Counted from the first letter of the stretch, positions 30,868 through 39,386 are shown. The stretch is 64,000 nucleotides of DNA from JAUIIK01 sp963745675 (GCA_963745675.1 CAVUYM010000009.1:310001-374000), one strand, 5' to 3'. Made by a program: numbers and translations. Notes: generated by a model from the letters alone, not told the origin.

Positions 30868-32016
30868 GTGGACAGTGGAGCGGGAACTCTGGACGTCAAT
30901 CCTGAGCCCGAGCTGCCGTCCACGTCCAGTTCTGATCAATCCAACTTCAGCCATTCTCAGCCCGACATCCGAAGAAGCTGGGAGCCGGAGCGCGGGGCCG
31001 GGCAGCTCGTCGGTGCGGCCCTTTCTCTGACGGGGATACTGCTTACAGTTATCGTTGCCGATCGGGCCTCTGATACCAATGGTGCAGGACAGCTACTCTG
31101 GTGGCTGGCGACGCTTTTATTCCTTGTGATCAGCTGCATAGCTGTTTTCCTGCTCCGGCAGCTGCGTTCTGTACGCTATCTGCTCACAGACGATGCGCTG
31201 GTTACCGCGTTCTCCGGAAAGCGAATTGAAATCCCATACCGGGAGATAGGGATCGTCGCGCTTCGACCGCGTGATGTTATCGACTTCGAGGGATACGAAC
31301 GGTACTGGCCCGGATACTACGACTCGCTCGGGAATACATCGGATGGCTACTGGCGTTCAATCGCGACAACTCCTCCCCGCGAACGGGTGCGGATCCACAC
31401 TCGAGATGGCTCAATTCTCGCAATTTCACCCCATCGCCCGGTTCTGTTTGTTGAAGCACTCGACTATCTTCGACATGGATCAACACGGGTTGCGCCTGCA
31501 TGGCCCGAAGATGACGAAGAACCACCCGGCCCGCTTGGCCTGGCGATCTTCACTGAGCCAACTGCAGCCGATGCCGCCGAACGGGATCGACCGCTTGTGG
31601 GACGCGGCCTCCGCCTGTCTGGTATCCCGACGCCATTCGCCTATCGAATATTGCGGGAGCGGATTGTTCGAGGAGATCCAGTCGCATCGAGATTGCTGGC
31701 GCTGAACTTGCTGGTTCTGATCACGCTCGTCTTCTTGGCCGCATGGAAGGTTGATTCGGTCATTCAGCCGCTTCCGGTCAAGTGGAATCCATCGGGGGAG
31801 CCTACCTGGACGGTGCGCCCTGATGGATTCTGGCTATTCGACGGTGTTTGGATTTATCCTGTAACCGCAGCTGCTATTGTGGGCGTGAATACGGCGCTTG
31901 CCACGCTGGCGGCCGTGTTCGGGCGGATGCTCGAAGCGCGCCTGTTGTTGTCGGGCGCGTTCATTTCTGCCTGTTTCTTGTTGCTTGCGATGATCCGCAC
32001 AACCGGGCTCATTTGA
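30868..32016 (+). CDS. Membrane protein with a bacterial PH-like domain
   Basis: 382 residues from GTG 30868. A disordered acidic N terminus is followed by two spans (about 49-64 and 73-96), then a soluble region beginning LRSVRYLLTDDALVTAFSGK and IEIPYREIGIVALRPRDVI, which looks like a bacterial PH/YdbS-type domain. Three more spans lie at the C terminus, with PLPVKWNPSGEPTWT between the first and second, a pattern seen in DUF1648/SdpI-like proteins. Function unknown. Confidence 0.7.
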   Translation: MDSGAGTLDVNPEPELPSTSSSDQSNFSHSQPDIRRSWEPERGAGQLVGAALSLTGILLTVIVADRASDTNGAGQLLWWLATLLFLVISCIAVFLLRQLRSVRYLLTDDALVTAFSGKRIEIPYREIGIVALRPRDVIDFEGYERYWPGYYDSLGNTSDGYWRSIATTPPRERVRIHTRDGSILAISPHRPVLFVEALDYLRHGSTRVAPAWPEDDEEPPGPLGLAIFTEPTAADAAERDRPLVGRGLRLSGIPTPFAYRILRERIVRGDPVASRLLALNLLVLITLVFLAAWKVDSVIQPLPVKWNPSGEPTWTVRPDGFWLFDGVWIYPVTAAAIVGVNTALATLAAVFGRMLEARLLLSGAFISACFLLLAMIRTTGLI

Positions 32017-32100
32017 ACCGTGTTAGGATAGATTCGACCGGCCACATCTTGCCGCGACCAGGCCGCACCGGGGAGCCGGCCGGGGTTTGCTGGGAGGCAC

Positions 32101-32805
32101 ATGGCCAATTTGATCACTGCTGGTCGAATAGTCCTGCTCTTTGTTGCCGTCGCGATGTTGTACAGCGATGTCTACTGGCTTATCTTCCTGGCCGGTATTC
32201 TGATTGCCTTCGTTATTCTTGCGGACGGCCTTGATGGCTGGGTTGCGCGTCGTCAAGGATCCTCAAGTGAGCTGGGCGCAGTCCTTGATATCGCCGGAGA
32301 TCGCGTCGTCGAGAATGTCCTCTGGGTTGTCTTCGCTCATCTCCATCTTATTCCTGTCTGGGTACCGCTGATCGTGATCACAAGATCTTTCAGCGTCGAT
32401 GTCGTCCGGGCAGCGATGCTCAGTCGCGGGATGACGCCGTTTGGCGAAGCGACAATGATGCGGTCGTCGTTCACCCAATTCCTGACATCTGGACGGTATA
32501 GTCGAGCCTACTATGGTTGGTCGAAAGGCCTGGCCTTCGTTTTCCTTGCCTGGATGCAAGCTTGGGAGACTGCGCCGAACCGATTTCTCGGGACGGTATA
32601 TGATCAGGATATCTTTCGGGGTGTCGTCTGGTTTATCGTCTACTCTTCGGTCGCGATCTGTGTCATACGAGGCCTTCCGGTGCTCTATGATGCGATGTAC
32701 TACTTTCGCGCGGAAGAGCAGTTGGACGCGGTGTCGCAAGACGGCAGCGCGCCGGCGATGGAGATAGCAGCGGAGCAAGCAGAACGTGGCGGTTCGATCT
32801 CGTAA
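32101..32805 (+). CDS. CDP-alcohol phosphatidyltransferase family protein
   Basis: 234 residues, multi-pass membrane. The family signature D-x2-D-G-x2-A-R-x(n)-G-x3-D-x3-D is present: DGLDGWVARR followed by ELGAVLDIAGDR. These enzymes join a CDP-diacylglycerol or CDP-alcohol donor to an alcohol such as glycerol-3-phosphate or inositol phosphate; the acceptor cannot be named. It is coupled with the next gene, an acyltransferase, which starts 20 bases before its stop, so the pair probably acts in phospholipid or glycolipid synthesis. Confidence 0.87.
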   Translation: MANLITAGRIVLLFVAVAMLYSDVYWLIFLAGILIAFVILADGLDGWVARRQGSSSELGAVLDIAGDRVVENVLWVVFAHLHLIPVWVPLIVITRSFSVDVVRAAMLSRGMTPFGEATMMRSSFTQFLTSGRYSRAYYGWSKGLAFVFLAWMQAWETAPNRFLGTVYDQDIFRGVVWFIVYSSVAICVIRGLPVLYDAMYYFRAEEQLDAVSQDGSAPAMEIAAEQAERGGSIS

Positions 32806-33727
32806 TATCCTATTGGAATATGGTTTCGGCAAGGGCTACCGCGTCAGGCTGAGTGTGCTGGCTGCGCGTGTCTTCAGCTTCTTTGCCTATCATACGCCTG
32901 TGTCAATCGGATATTTCCTGGCCGACCTCATAGCGGTTTGGATGTTCCTTCGTTTTCACAACTATCGTCGCGTGGTGATGTCCAATTTACGGAATGTCTA
33001 TAGAGGCGAACTCCCGGAGCGCGAACTGCGTAAACGTGCGCGCTGGGTCTTTCGGACCTCTTCCCGAAACTTCTGGGATCTCGCCAGTCTTCCGAGGCTG
33101 GACCGCGAGCGGCTTGAATCGATGCATTATGTAGAAGAGGGTAGCTGGGAGATAATCGACGATGTGATGGCGAAGGGATCAGGAGCAATCCTGATTGGCG
33201 CTCATCTCGGTGCGTTCGATTTCATAGGTCAGTATGTCCTTGCCGGGCGTCATCGCCCACTCGTGCTCGCAGCTTCGACGGTTCCAGACTATCTCTTCGC
33301 CGGGGTCATGTACTGGCGGAGTAGCCTGGGAGTGCGGCTTAGGCTCGTCGGCCGCCAATCATTGCGAGACATCGTCCAGGCCATCCGCAAAGGTGAATTT
33401 GTCACAATGGTTGGTGACTACAACTTCGGCGCAAAGGGCTATCCCGTCGACTTCTTCGGCCAACCGACAACGTTGCCCTCCGGAGCGGTCAAACTCGCTA
33501 GAGAGACCGGCGCGCCGCTGATCCCTGTGCTCAGCTATCGTAAGAGCATTCAGCACCGTACGCGCGAATTCTACTTCCGCATTGGCAAGCCAATTTATAT
33601 CGAACGAACCGAACATCGCGACCACGATATCGACGTTGGTATGAAGACCGTTGTCGCAGTGCTGGAGGACAACATCAGTCGAGCGCCGGAGCAATGGGTC
33701 ATCTTCCAGCGCGTATGGCCCGAGTAG
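32786..33727 (+). CDS. Lysophospholipid/LpxL-type acyltransferase
   Basis: 313 residues from GTG 32786. One N-terminal membrane-associated helix is followed by the LABLAT acyltransferase fold with the H-x4-D catalytic motif in GAHLGAFDFIGQY, then MVGDYNFGAKGYPVDFFGQP and PSGAVKLARETGAPLIPVLS. It is related to LpxL/HtrB and mycobacterial PatA. After a phosphatidyltransferase gene, PatA-like acylation of a glycolipid is a reasonable guess but not shown. Confidence 0.85.
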   Translation: MAVRSRNILLEYGFGKGYRVRLSVLAARVFSFFAYHTPVSIGYFLADLIAVWMFLRFHNYRRVVMSNLRNVYRGELPERELRKRARWVFRTSSRNFWDLASLPRLDRERLESMHYVEEGSWEIIDDVMAKGSGAILIGAHLGAFDFIGQYVLAGRHRPLVLAASTVPDYLFAGVMYWRSSLGVRLRLVGRQSLRDIVQAIRKGEFVTMVGDYNFGAKGYPVDFFGQPTTLPSGAVKLARETGAPLIPVLSYRKSIQHRTREFYFRIGKPIYIERTEHRDHDIDVGMKTVVAVLEDNISRAPEQWVIFQRVWPE

Positions 33728-33852
33728 GGAAGAGAGGTTAGGTAACAGGGGATAGGGAAACAGCCGAGCGGACGTTGAGGCGATCTGATTTCATTTGCCC
33801 GACTCCCGACTCCGCTCCCGACTCCCGACTCCCGACTCCCTATTCCCTATTC
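33728..33852. repeat. Short tandem/inverted repeat cluster between convergent genes
   Basis: CCCGACT-type units repeat several times at 33798-33840 and run into TCCCTATTCCCTATTC (33838-33851). On the left, GGGGATAGGGAA (33748-33758) is roughly complementary to the latter, giving an imperfect inverted repeat of about 100 bases. Related CCCTAATCCCT text occurs at 48283-48316. It lies between the convergent acyltransferase and rimO genes. Confidence 0.6.
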
Positions 33853-35370
33853 GACTGGCACAAGCGGTATCACTTGTCGTGTACGGGAGCGTTCGCTGGC
33901 GAGGCGACCTGCCTGATCGGGGCGAGTGGTTCGAGCGCGTTCACGACGGAGAGCTTCTTGCTCCGCAGTCTTGAAGGCGCGGCGGGTGGCATTGCGGTGC
34001 GGCGGCGCAGCCCAGAGGTCGTAGGGGCTGGCATCTTCGATTTTGACGTTGACGATCTGACCCTCGGGTAGCTGCCCGGGCACGAAGACGAGCCCGTCGA
34101 CCTCCGGCGCGTGGAAGCGAGCCCGCCCGACGCTGATCGGCTCGCTATTTCCCAGGTCATCCTCGATCTGGCCCGTGCCCTCAATCAGTACGTCGAGCTT
34201 CTGACCGACTCTGCTCTGGTTCTTACGCAGAGAAATATTCTGCTGAATCTCCATCAGGATGTCGCGCCGCTCTTCGGCCACTTCGACCGGCACGGTGTCG
34301 CCGAGCAGCGCAGATTGCGTGCCGGGTTCGTGCGAGTAGGTGAAGATTCCAACGTGGTCGAATTGCATCTCCTCAACGTACAACGCCAACTCTTCGAAGG
34401 CCGCTTCGGTCTCTCCTGGGTGGCCAACAATAAAGGTCGTGCGCATCGCCACCTCGTCGAGGGTATTGCGGGCATAGTCGACCAGTCTACGGGTCATGTC
34501 GGGATTGCTGGGCCGTCCCATCAGTCGTAGGAGATCCTTGTTGGCGTGCTGGATCGGCATATCGATGTAGTTGAGCAGTTGCTCGTGCTCGGCCAGCTTG
34601 TCGACCATCCGCAGCGTCAGTGGCGTCGGGTAGATGTAGAGCATCCGCAGCCAGGGCAAGTCCGGAACTTCTTCGGCAATCATCTGGAGCAGATTTGGAA
34701 GTCCATGCTTGATGCCGATGTCGGCTCCATAGCGAATCGTGTCCTGGGCGACGAGGACGGCTTCTTTCGTCCCTCCGTCAGCTAACTCGCGCAATTCGCG
34801 GATGACTTCGCTGGGCCGTTTCGAGATCTGGCCGCCCTTGATTAGAGGAATGGCGCAGAAATGGCAGTCATGGTCGCAGCCGTCAGCGATCTTGACATAA
34901 GCACTTGGTCCGGATTGAACACGCTGAAACGACGTCAGCATGCCGTCGCGGCCTGTGACTTCGATATCCGGCAGGTCGATTAGCCCGCCGACAACGTCGC
35001 CAATCCGGTCCCATTCGTGGGTTGTGATGACGGCGTCGACGCCTTCTGGAATCTCATGCTCGTGCCCTGGCATTGCTGGCATGCAGCCGGCTGCGATGAC
35101 GATCTGATCACGCTGACGTCCGCCGAGCATTTCGTCGATCATACCGACCGATTCGGAGCGTGCCGCAGCAAGGAAGCCGCAGGTGTTGACGATGACGACC
35201 TGCGCATCGCCAGGATGGCCGACTTCGGAGAGGCCGCGAGCACTGAGCACGCGCCCCATGCCCTCTGAATCCACCCGGTTCTTCGAGCAGCCCATGGTGA
35301 TGATATGAAATGTTGATTGTCCCGCTGCCGTCACGATGTCTCCCACCCTGCGATAATCGTCGCTCTCCAT
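33847..35370 (-). CDS. rimO: Ribosomal protein uS12 methylthiotransferase RimO
   Basis: 507 residues. UPF0004 domain: ITMGCSKNRVDSEGMGRVL, VIVNTCGFL and AAGCMPAM (three auxiliary-cluster cysteines). The radical-SAM motif is CDHDCHFCAIPLIKG. GADIGIKHGLPNLLQ, YIYPTPLT and YIDMPIQHANKDLLRLMGR are RimO hallmarks. A TRAM domain follows. RimO adds a methylthio group to Asp of ribosomal protein uS12. About 50 Arg-rich residues past the TRAM domain (RRAFKTAEQEALRRERARTT onward) extend it beyond the usual 430-450. Confidence 0.93.
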   Translation of the reverse strand: MESDDYRRVGDIVTAAGQSTFHIITMGCSKNRVDSEGMGRVLSARGLSEVGHPGDAQVVIVNTCGFLAAARSESVGMIDEMLGGRQRDQIVIAAGCMPAMPGHEHEIPEGVDAVITTHEWDRIGDVVGGLIDLPDIEVTGRDGMLTSFQRVQSGPSAYVKIADGCDHDCHFCAIPLIKGGQISKRPSEVIRELRELADGGTKEAVLVAQDTIRYGADIGIKHGLPNLLQMIAEEVPDLPWLRMLYIYPTPLTLRMVDKLAEHEQLLNYIDMPIQHANKDLLRLMGRPSNPDMTRRLVDYARNTLDEVAMRTTFIVGHPGETEAAFEELALYVEEMQFDHVGIFTYSHEPGTQSALLGDTVPVEVAEERRDILMEIQQNISLRKNQSRVGQKLDVLIEGTGQIEDDLGNSEPISVGRARFHAPEVDGLVFVPGQLPEGQIVNVKIEDASPYDLWAAPPHRNATRRAFKTAEQEALRRERARTTRPDQAGRLASERSRTRQVIPLVPVE

Positions 35371-35444
35371 AACCTGTGAAGGATAACAAGAGACGAAGGT
35401 TCAAGCTGGATGAGAGGGAATCGGCGACTCTCGCAATAGTCAGG

Positions 35445-35879
35445 TTAGTCTGGTGGATGCGCTGAAAACATTAGGAGGCACGCTGCCGGGGATAGGATGA
35501 CGATCTCACGGTGTGCCTTCAAGCTGAGAAGGTGCCGATCTCCGGATACGATGAAATCTGCGTCTCCCCCGACAGCGCAGGCGACGATGAGATCGTCATC
35601 AGGATCCTGATCCACGATTCTAACGTCTGGAAGCTGCTCGACCATAAAAGCCTGAAACCGCAAAGCATCCACGGTTGTGTCGATCTGGGAGTTTGATAGG
35701 CGATGGATTCGTTGCACGTGCGGATAGGATAATGCGCGCCTGTATTCCTCTAGCAGTGGTTCAGCAGTGACAAGAGCGATGTCGTCTCTGTCTCGAACCG
35801 CCGCCAGTAGCCGAGCCGGAGGGCCCTTGGGAGACAGCATCGCACTAACGATGACGTTGGTGTCGAGGACAATCCGCAC
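35445..35879 (-). CDS. PIN-domain toxin (PIN_3 family)
   Basis: 144 residues. PIN nuclease acidic residues are visible: VLDTNVIVSAML at the start, the LLEEYRRAL glutamate, and QDPDDDLIVACAV plus IVSGDRHLL. The fold cleaves RNA in VapC-like toxin-antitoxin systems. The gene begins 3 bases after the upstream antitoxin, so the two are one operon. Confidence 0.85.
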   Translation of the reverse strand: MRIVLDTNVIVSAMLSPKGPPARLLAAVRDRDDIALVTAEPLLEEYRRALSYPHVQRIHRLSNSQIDTTVDALRFQAFMVEQLPDVRIVDQDPDDDLIVACAVGGDADFIVSGDRHLLSLKAHREIVILSPAACLLMFSAHPPD

Positions 35880-35882
35880 GGG

Positions 35883-36152
35883 TTATCGGGATGCGCGAAC
35901 TGCGGCGACGGCTTCCTCAGCCAGCCTGTCGGCTTCTTCAGGAGTGAGGTTGGCATTGCTTGCCGCAAGTTCGACCATATCGAAGAAACGCTCTCTCGCC
36001 GCCTTCCATTGCTCATACACTTCTACTGGAACGACTACGGCTACGGGCTTGCCATGTCTTTCGACGATCACTTTGTCACCTTTAGCTGAGACATCTTCTA
36101 TCAATGTCCCAAAGTGACGTCGAGCGTCAAATGCGGCGACCTTCTTTTCCAA
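35883..36152 (-). CDS. Phd/YefM-type antitoxin
   Basis: 89 residues from TTG 36152. FDARRHFGTLIEDVSAKGDK and VIVERHGKPVAVVVPVEVYE is the Phd/YefM DNA-binding fold; the C-terminal half (LTPEEADRLAEEAVAAVRAS) would wrap the toxin. It precedes the PIN gene by 3 bases. Antitoxins of this type repress their own operon. Confidence 0.85.
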   Translation of the reverse strand: MEKKVAAFDARRHFGTLIEDVSAKGDKVIVERHGKPVAVVVPVEVYEQWKAARERFFDMVELAASNANLTPEEADRLAEEAVAAVRASR

Positions 36153-36262
36153 GTGAGTCTCAATTCAATGTCGACTGTCAATTCGAGATCTAGGATAGCA
36201 CGGTTAGCGTAGATAGCGCTATAAGCACAATCTTTCGGAATCCTCTCCTGTGGCGGTTTAAA

Positions 36263-36307
36263 TCGAGCCCTCTCCCAGTTGCTATGGGTGCACGGAAGGG
36301 GGCTCGA
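36263..36307 (-). terminator. Terminator downstream of leuS
   Basis: On the minus strand a stem of about 14 bp with one mismatch (arms at 36294-36307 and 36263-36276, core TCGAGCCC/GGGCTCGA) encloses a 17-nt loop and is followed by TTT. It lies 11 bases past the leuS stop and before the antitoxin gene, so leuS and the toxin pair are separate transcripts. Confidence 0.65.
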
Positions 36308-36317
36308 ATGGTTGGTT

Positions 36318-39113
36318 CTAGCGCACGACGAAGTTGACCAGGCGGCCGGGGACGTAGATCTCCTTGGCGACGGTGCCGTCCTCCAGGTAGCGGGCGACGT
36401 TGTCATCGGCGCGGGCGGTGGCGATGGCGGCGTCGGAGTCTGCGTCGGCCGGGATCGTGATCCGGCCACGGACCTTACCGTTTACCTGAATTGGAATCTC
36501 GATGACATCGTCGGAAGCCAGTTCCTCGCTCCATGCGGGCCAGCTTTCATTGTGGATGCTGTAGCTGTTCCCGAGACGCTGCCACAGTTCTTCGGCGATG
36601 TGCGGTGCGATCGGGGCCAGCATCAATGGCAGCGTTCTGTTCACCTCTTGCCATGCTTCAGTGTGAGCGATGGCGGTGTCTTTCAGCTTCATCAGCTCGT
36701 TGACGTACTCCATCAGCTTGGCGACCATCGTATTGAAGCTGAAGGCATCCAGATCTTTGGTCACCTCGCGTAGCGTCTGGTGGGTTAGGCGTTGTAGTTC
36801 GCGGACAGCTTCGGGCGCGGCTGCGCCATTGGAGCCAGCGGGCACTTCGTTGTCGATCGTTTCGACGACGCAGGACCAGGCCCGGTCCAGGAAGCGGCGC
36901 ACACCGGTGACGCCCTGATTGTCCCAGGGGCCGGTCATGTCCCAGGGGCGCATGAACATCAGGAATAGCCGGACAGTGTCCGCACCCAGCGACGCGACCA
37001 GGTCGTCTGGGTCGACGACGTTACCGCGGCTCTTGGACATCTTCTCGCTGTCCTCGCCCAGGATGAAGCCCTGGTTGACGAGGCGTTTGAATGGCTCGCT
37101 AATGCTTGTCAGCCCACAGTCGCGCATCGCCATCGTCCAAAAACGCGTGTACATCAGATGCAGGACAGCGTGCTCGCGGCCGCCAGAGTACAGATCGACC
37201 GGCAACCAGCGCTCAGCCAAATCCTTGTCGAACGGAGCCGTGTCCAGGTTTGGACTCAGGTAGCGGTAGTAGTACCAGGATGAATCAACGAAGGTATCCA
37301 GGGTGTCGGTCTCGCGACGGGCATCGCCGCCACAGCGCGGACATTCAACGTGCAGGAAGTCCGGATGTGTGCGCAGAGGCGATACTCCAGTCGGTTCAAA
37401 TTCCGCATCCTCCGGAAGTAAGACCGGCAGATCTTCCTCAGGAACCGGCACGATTCCGCACTCGTCGCAGTAGATGATTGGGAAGGGCGTGCCCCAGTAG
37501 CGTTGGCGGCTAATCAGCCAGTCGCGCAGCCGGTAGGTGATCGCAGCGTGACCTATGCCCCGCTGTTCCAACCAGGCGTTGGTGACGGCAATGGCTGTAT
37601 CGCCCGGCGTACCGGTGAGTTCCCCAGAGTTGATCATCGTGCCGTACTGGTTGTGAAAGGCGATCTCATCCAGGAAGGGCAGTCCGGTCAGGAACTCCAT
37701 CGCAGTCCAGACACCAGTCCAATCGGCGATCTTGCGGTCGCTCTCGACCGAGTTCAGTTCGACGATCTCATCCTGGAAGATCGCTCCGGTGCGGGCGCCA
37801 ATGTAACCAATGACGCCGCCGTCCCGGGCGTGTTTGCTAGCCAATTCCAGGAAGGCGTCGACGTTGTCAGAAGCAAGCGCAATCTCAAAACCAATTTCGG
37901 TGCTGTCAAATACGTAGTCACCTTCGAGCAACGCAACTTCAAACGCCGCCGGCTCTTCCAGCATGCTCTCGAGCGCCATCGCACGGGTCAGCCCGTCGTT
38001 GCGCTGGATGACTGGCACGATCGGCAGGGCGTATTGCAGAGCAAACGCGAAATCACGCTCATCGTGAGCCGGGACGGCCATGATTGCGCCGGTGCCATAG
38101 CTCATCAGCACATAGTCGGCGATCCAGACCGGGATCTGCTCACCGTTGACCGGGTTGGTCGCATAGCCCCCGGTGAATACGCCCGTCTTCTCGGTTTCGG
38201 TCGATTGGCGAGTGATCTCGCTACGGCGAGCTACATCGTGCTTGTACTTGTCGATCTCGTCACGCTGTTCCGGCGTCGTCAGCTTTTCGACCAACGGGTG
38301 CTCGGGCGCAAGAACCATGAAGGTTGCACCCCACAGCGTGTCGGGCCGAGTTGTGAAGACCTCGATCTCATCGCCGGTTTCTACTTGGAAGGTGACATTT
38401 GCCCCCTCGGAGCGCCCGATCCAGTTGGTCTGCATCGTGCGGATTGGGTCGGGCCAATCGATCTGGCTAAAGTCCAGCAATTCATCTGCGTAGTCGGTAA
38501 TCTTCAGGAACCATTGCTCCAGGTTACGCAGGTAGACCTCGGTGCCGCAGCGTTCGCAGCGGCCATCCACAACCTGCTCGTTGGCGAGCACCGTCTGGCA
38601 TTGCGGGCACCACCACACAGGTGCTTCCTTGCGCACCGCCAGCCCCTGTTCGTAGAACTTCAGGAAGAGCCACTGATTCCATTTGTAGTATTTGGGTTGG
38701 CAAACGACGACCTCCTGATCCCAGTCGAACATCGTGCCCATCGAGCGCATCTGACGGCGCATGTTCTCAATGTTTGCCATCGTCCACGTATATGGGTGAA
38801 TACCGCGCGTAATCGCGGCGTTCTCGGCCGGGAGCCCGAAGGCATCGAAGCCCATCGGGAAAAAGACGTTGTAGCCCTGCATGCGCTTGTAGCGTGCCGC
38901 TGCGTCGGCGGGTGACATCGCGTACCAGTGGCCGATATGCAGGTCGCCGCTGGGATAGGGGTACATCGTGACCGCGTACCACTTCGGCTTGTCGGAGTCG
39001 TCGGGGCGCCACTTGTACAGCTCGGTCGCGTCCCAGCGATCGCGCCACTTTTGCTCGATTGCATCGGGATTGTAACGATCAGCTTGCCTGGTGGGTTTCT
39101 CGGTGGCGACCAT
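36318..39113 (-). CDS. leuS: Leucyl-tRNA synthetase
   Basis: 931 residues from ATG 39113 (SD AAGGAA). Class I signatures: PYPSGDLHIGHWY (HIGH), GEDSEKMSKSRGN (KMSKS), a CP1 editing domain with IWIADYVLMSYGTGAIMAVP and AHDERDFAFA, and zinc-type cysteines CDECG and CPRCG. DTFVDSSWYYYRYL is typical of bacterial LeuRS. The C-terminal IQVNGKVRGRITIP is present. It charges tRNA-Leu. Upstream lies a leucine T-box leader that should raise expression when tRNA-Leu is uncharged. Confidence 0.97.
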   Translation of the reverse strand: MVATEKPTRQADRYNPDAIEQKWRDRWDATELYKWRPDDSDKPKWYAVTMYPYPSGDLHIGHWYAMSPADAAARYKRMQGYNVFFPMGFDAFGLPAENAAITRGIHPYTWTMANIENMRRQMRSMGTMFDWDQEVVVCQPKYYKWNQWLFLKFYEQGLAVRKEAPVWWCPQCQTVLANEQVVDGRCERCGTEVYLRNLEQWFLKITDYADELLDFSQIDWPDPIRTMQTNWIGRSEGANVTFQVETGDEIEVFTTRPDTLWGATFMVLAPEHPLVEKLTTPEQRDEIDKYKHDVARRSEITRQSTETEKTGVFTGGYATNPVNGEQIPVWIADYVLMSYGTGAIMAVPAHDERDFAFALQYALPIVPVIQRNDGLTRAMALESMLEEPAAFEVALLEGDYVFDSTEIGFEIALASDNVDAFLELASKHARDGGVIGYIGARTGAIFQDEIVELNSVESDRKIADWTGVWTAMEFLTGLPFLDEIAFHNQYGTMINSGELTGTPGDTAIAVTNAWLEQRGIGHAAITYRLRDWLISRQRYWGTPFPIIYCDECGIVPVPEEDLPVLLPEDAEFEPTGVSPLRTHPDFLHVECPRCGGDARRETDTLDTFVDSSWYYYRYLSPNLDTAPFDKDLAERWLPVDLYSGGREHAVLHLMYTRFWTMAMRDCGLTSISEPFKRLVNQGFILGEDSEKMSKSRGNVVDPDDLVASLGADTVRLFLMFMRPWDMTGPWDNQGVTGVRRFLDRAWSCVVETIDNEVPAGSNGAAAPEAVRELQRLTHQTLREVTKDLDAFSFNTMVAKLMEYVNELMKLKDTAIAHTEAWQEVNRTLPLMLAPIAPHIAEELWQRLGNSYSIHNESWPAWSEELASDDVIEIPIQVNGKVRGRITIPADADSDAAIATARADDNVARYLEDGTVAKEIYVPGRLVNFVVR

Positions 39114-39133
39114 GTCGGAGTTCCTTTCAGATG

Positions 39134-39225
39134 AGTTTGTAGGTTGTAGTACGCAGTTTGTAGGAAGACCGGCTGATTATTCTTCGGCTGTTCACTACAA
39201 CATACAAAGTGCGTACTACAAACTT
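39134..39225. repeat. Imperfect inverted repeat in the leuS 5' region
   Basis: GTAGTACGCAGTTTGTA (39146-39162) and TACAAAGTGCGTACTAC (39203-39219) are complementary at 16 of 17 positions around a 40-base loop. Further TTTGTAG words lie outside the arms. The element sits between the T-box terminator and the leuS start, so it is transcribed as a long hairpin. A related inverted repeat with the same TTTGTAGTACG-type core is at 45314-45411. Confidence 0.7.
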
Positions 39226-39231
39226 AAAAAG

Positions 39232-39265
39232 AAAAAACCTTCCGTCCAATCAGGGACGAAAGGTT
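39232..39265 (-). terminator. T-box intrinsic terminator
   Basis: On the minus strand the arms 39265-39254 (AACCTTTCGTCC) and 39247-39236 (GGACGGAAGGTT) pair over 12 bp with one G-U, loop of 6, followed by TTTT, C and more T. The 5' arm overlaps the sequence needed for the antiterminator just upstream, the usual T-box switch. Confidence 0.9.
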
Positions 39266-39310
39266 CCGCGGTACCACCCTGCTTGGCCAGTCCTTCGGCG
39301 ACAGGAAAGA

Positions 39311-39386
39311 TGGTGGAGCTGAGGGGGCTCGAACCCCTGACCTCAACACTGCCAGTGTTGCGCTCTCCCAGCTGAGCTACAGCCCC
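39311..39386 (-). tRNA. tRNA-Ala (anticodon GGC) inside the T-box leader
   Basis: A complete 76-nt cloverleaf: acceptor GGGGCTG/CAGCTCC, D arm GCTC/GAGC, anticodon stem CAACA/TGTTG with loop CTGGCAG (anticodon GGC), T arm AGGGG-TTCGAGC-CCCCT, A73 and encoded CCA. The third acceptor pair is G3-U70, the main identity signal for alanyl-tRNA synthetase, so it should be a working tRNA. It lies on the same strand as the T-box and leuS, 5 bases after one arm and 6 before the other arm of a 7-bp helix. Confidence 0.97.

Noticed and set aside
33798..33852. The CCCGACT units as a CRISPR array
   Set aside because: Units are about 7 bases and directly adjoining, with no 25-40-base repeats or unique spacers and no cas genes.
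37503..38915. A 470-codon open frame on the plus strand across leuS
   Set aside because: It is the shadow of a high-GC gene; the minus strand encodes a full LeuRS with all motifs, and the plus frame matches nothing.
39311..39386. tRNA-Ala as an ordinary tRNA gene merely next to leuS
   Set aside because: T-box aptamer elements lie on its 5' side and the T-box and terminator on its 3' side, same strand, and two helices pair across it. Simple adjacency does not explain this.
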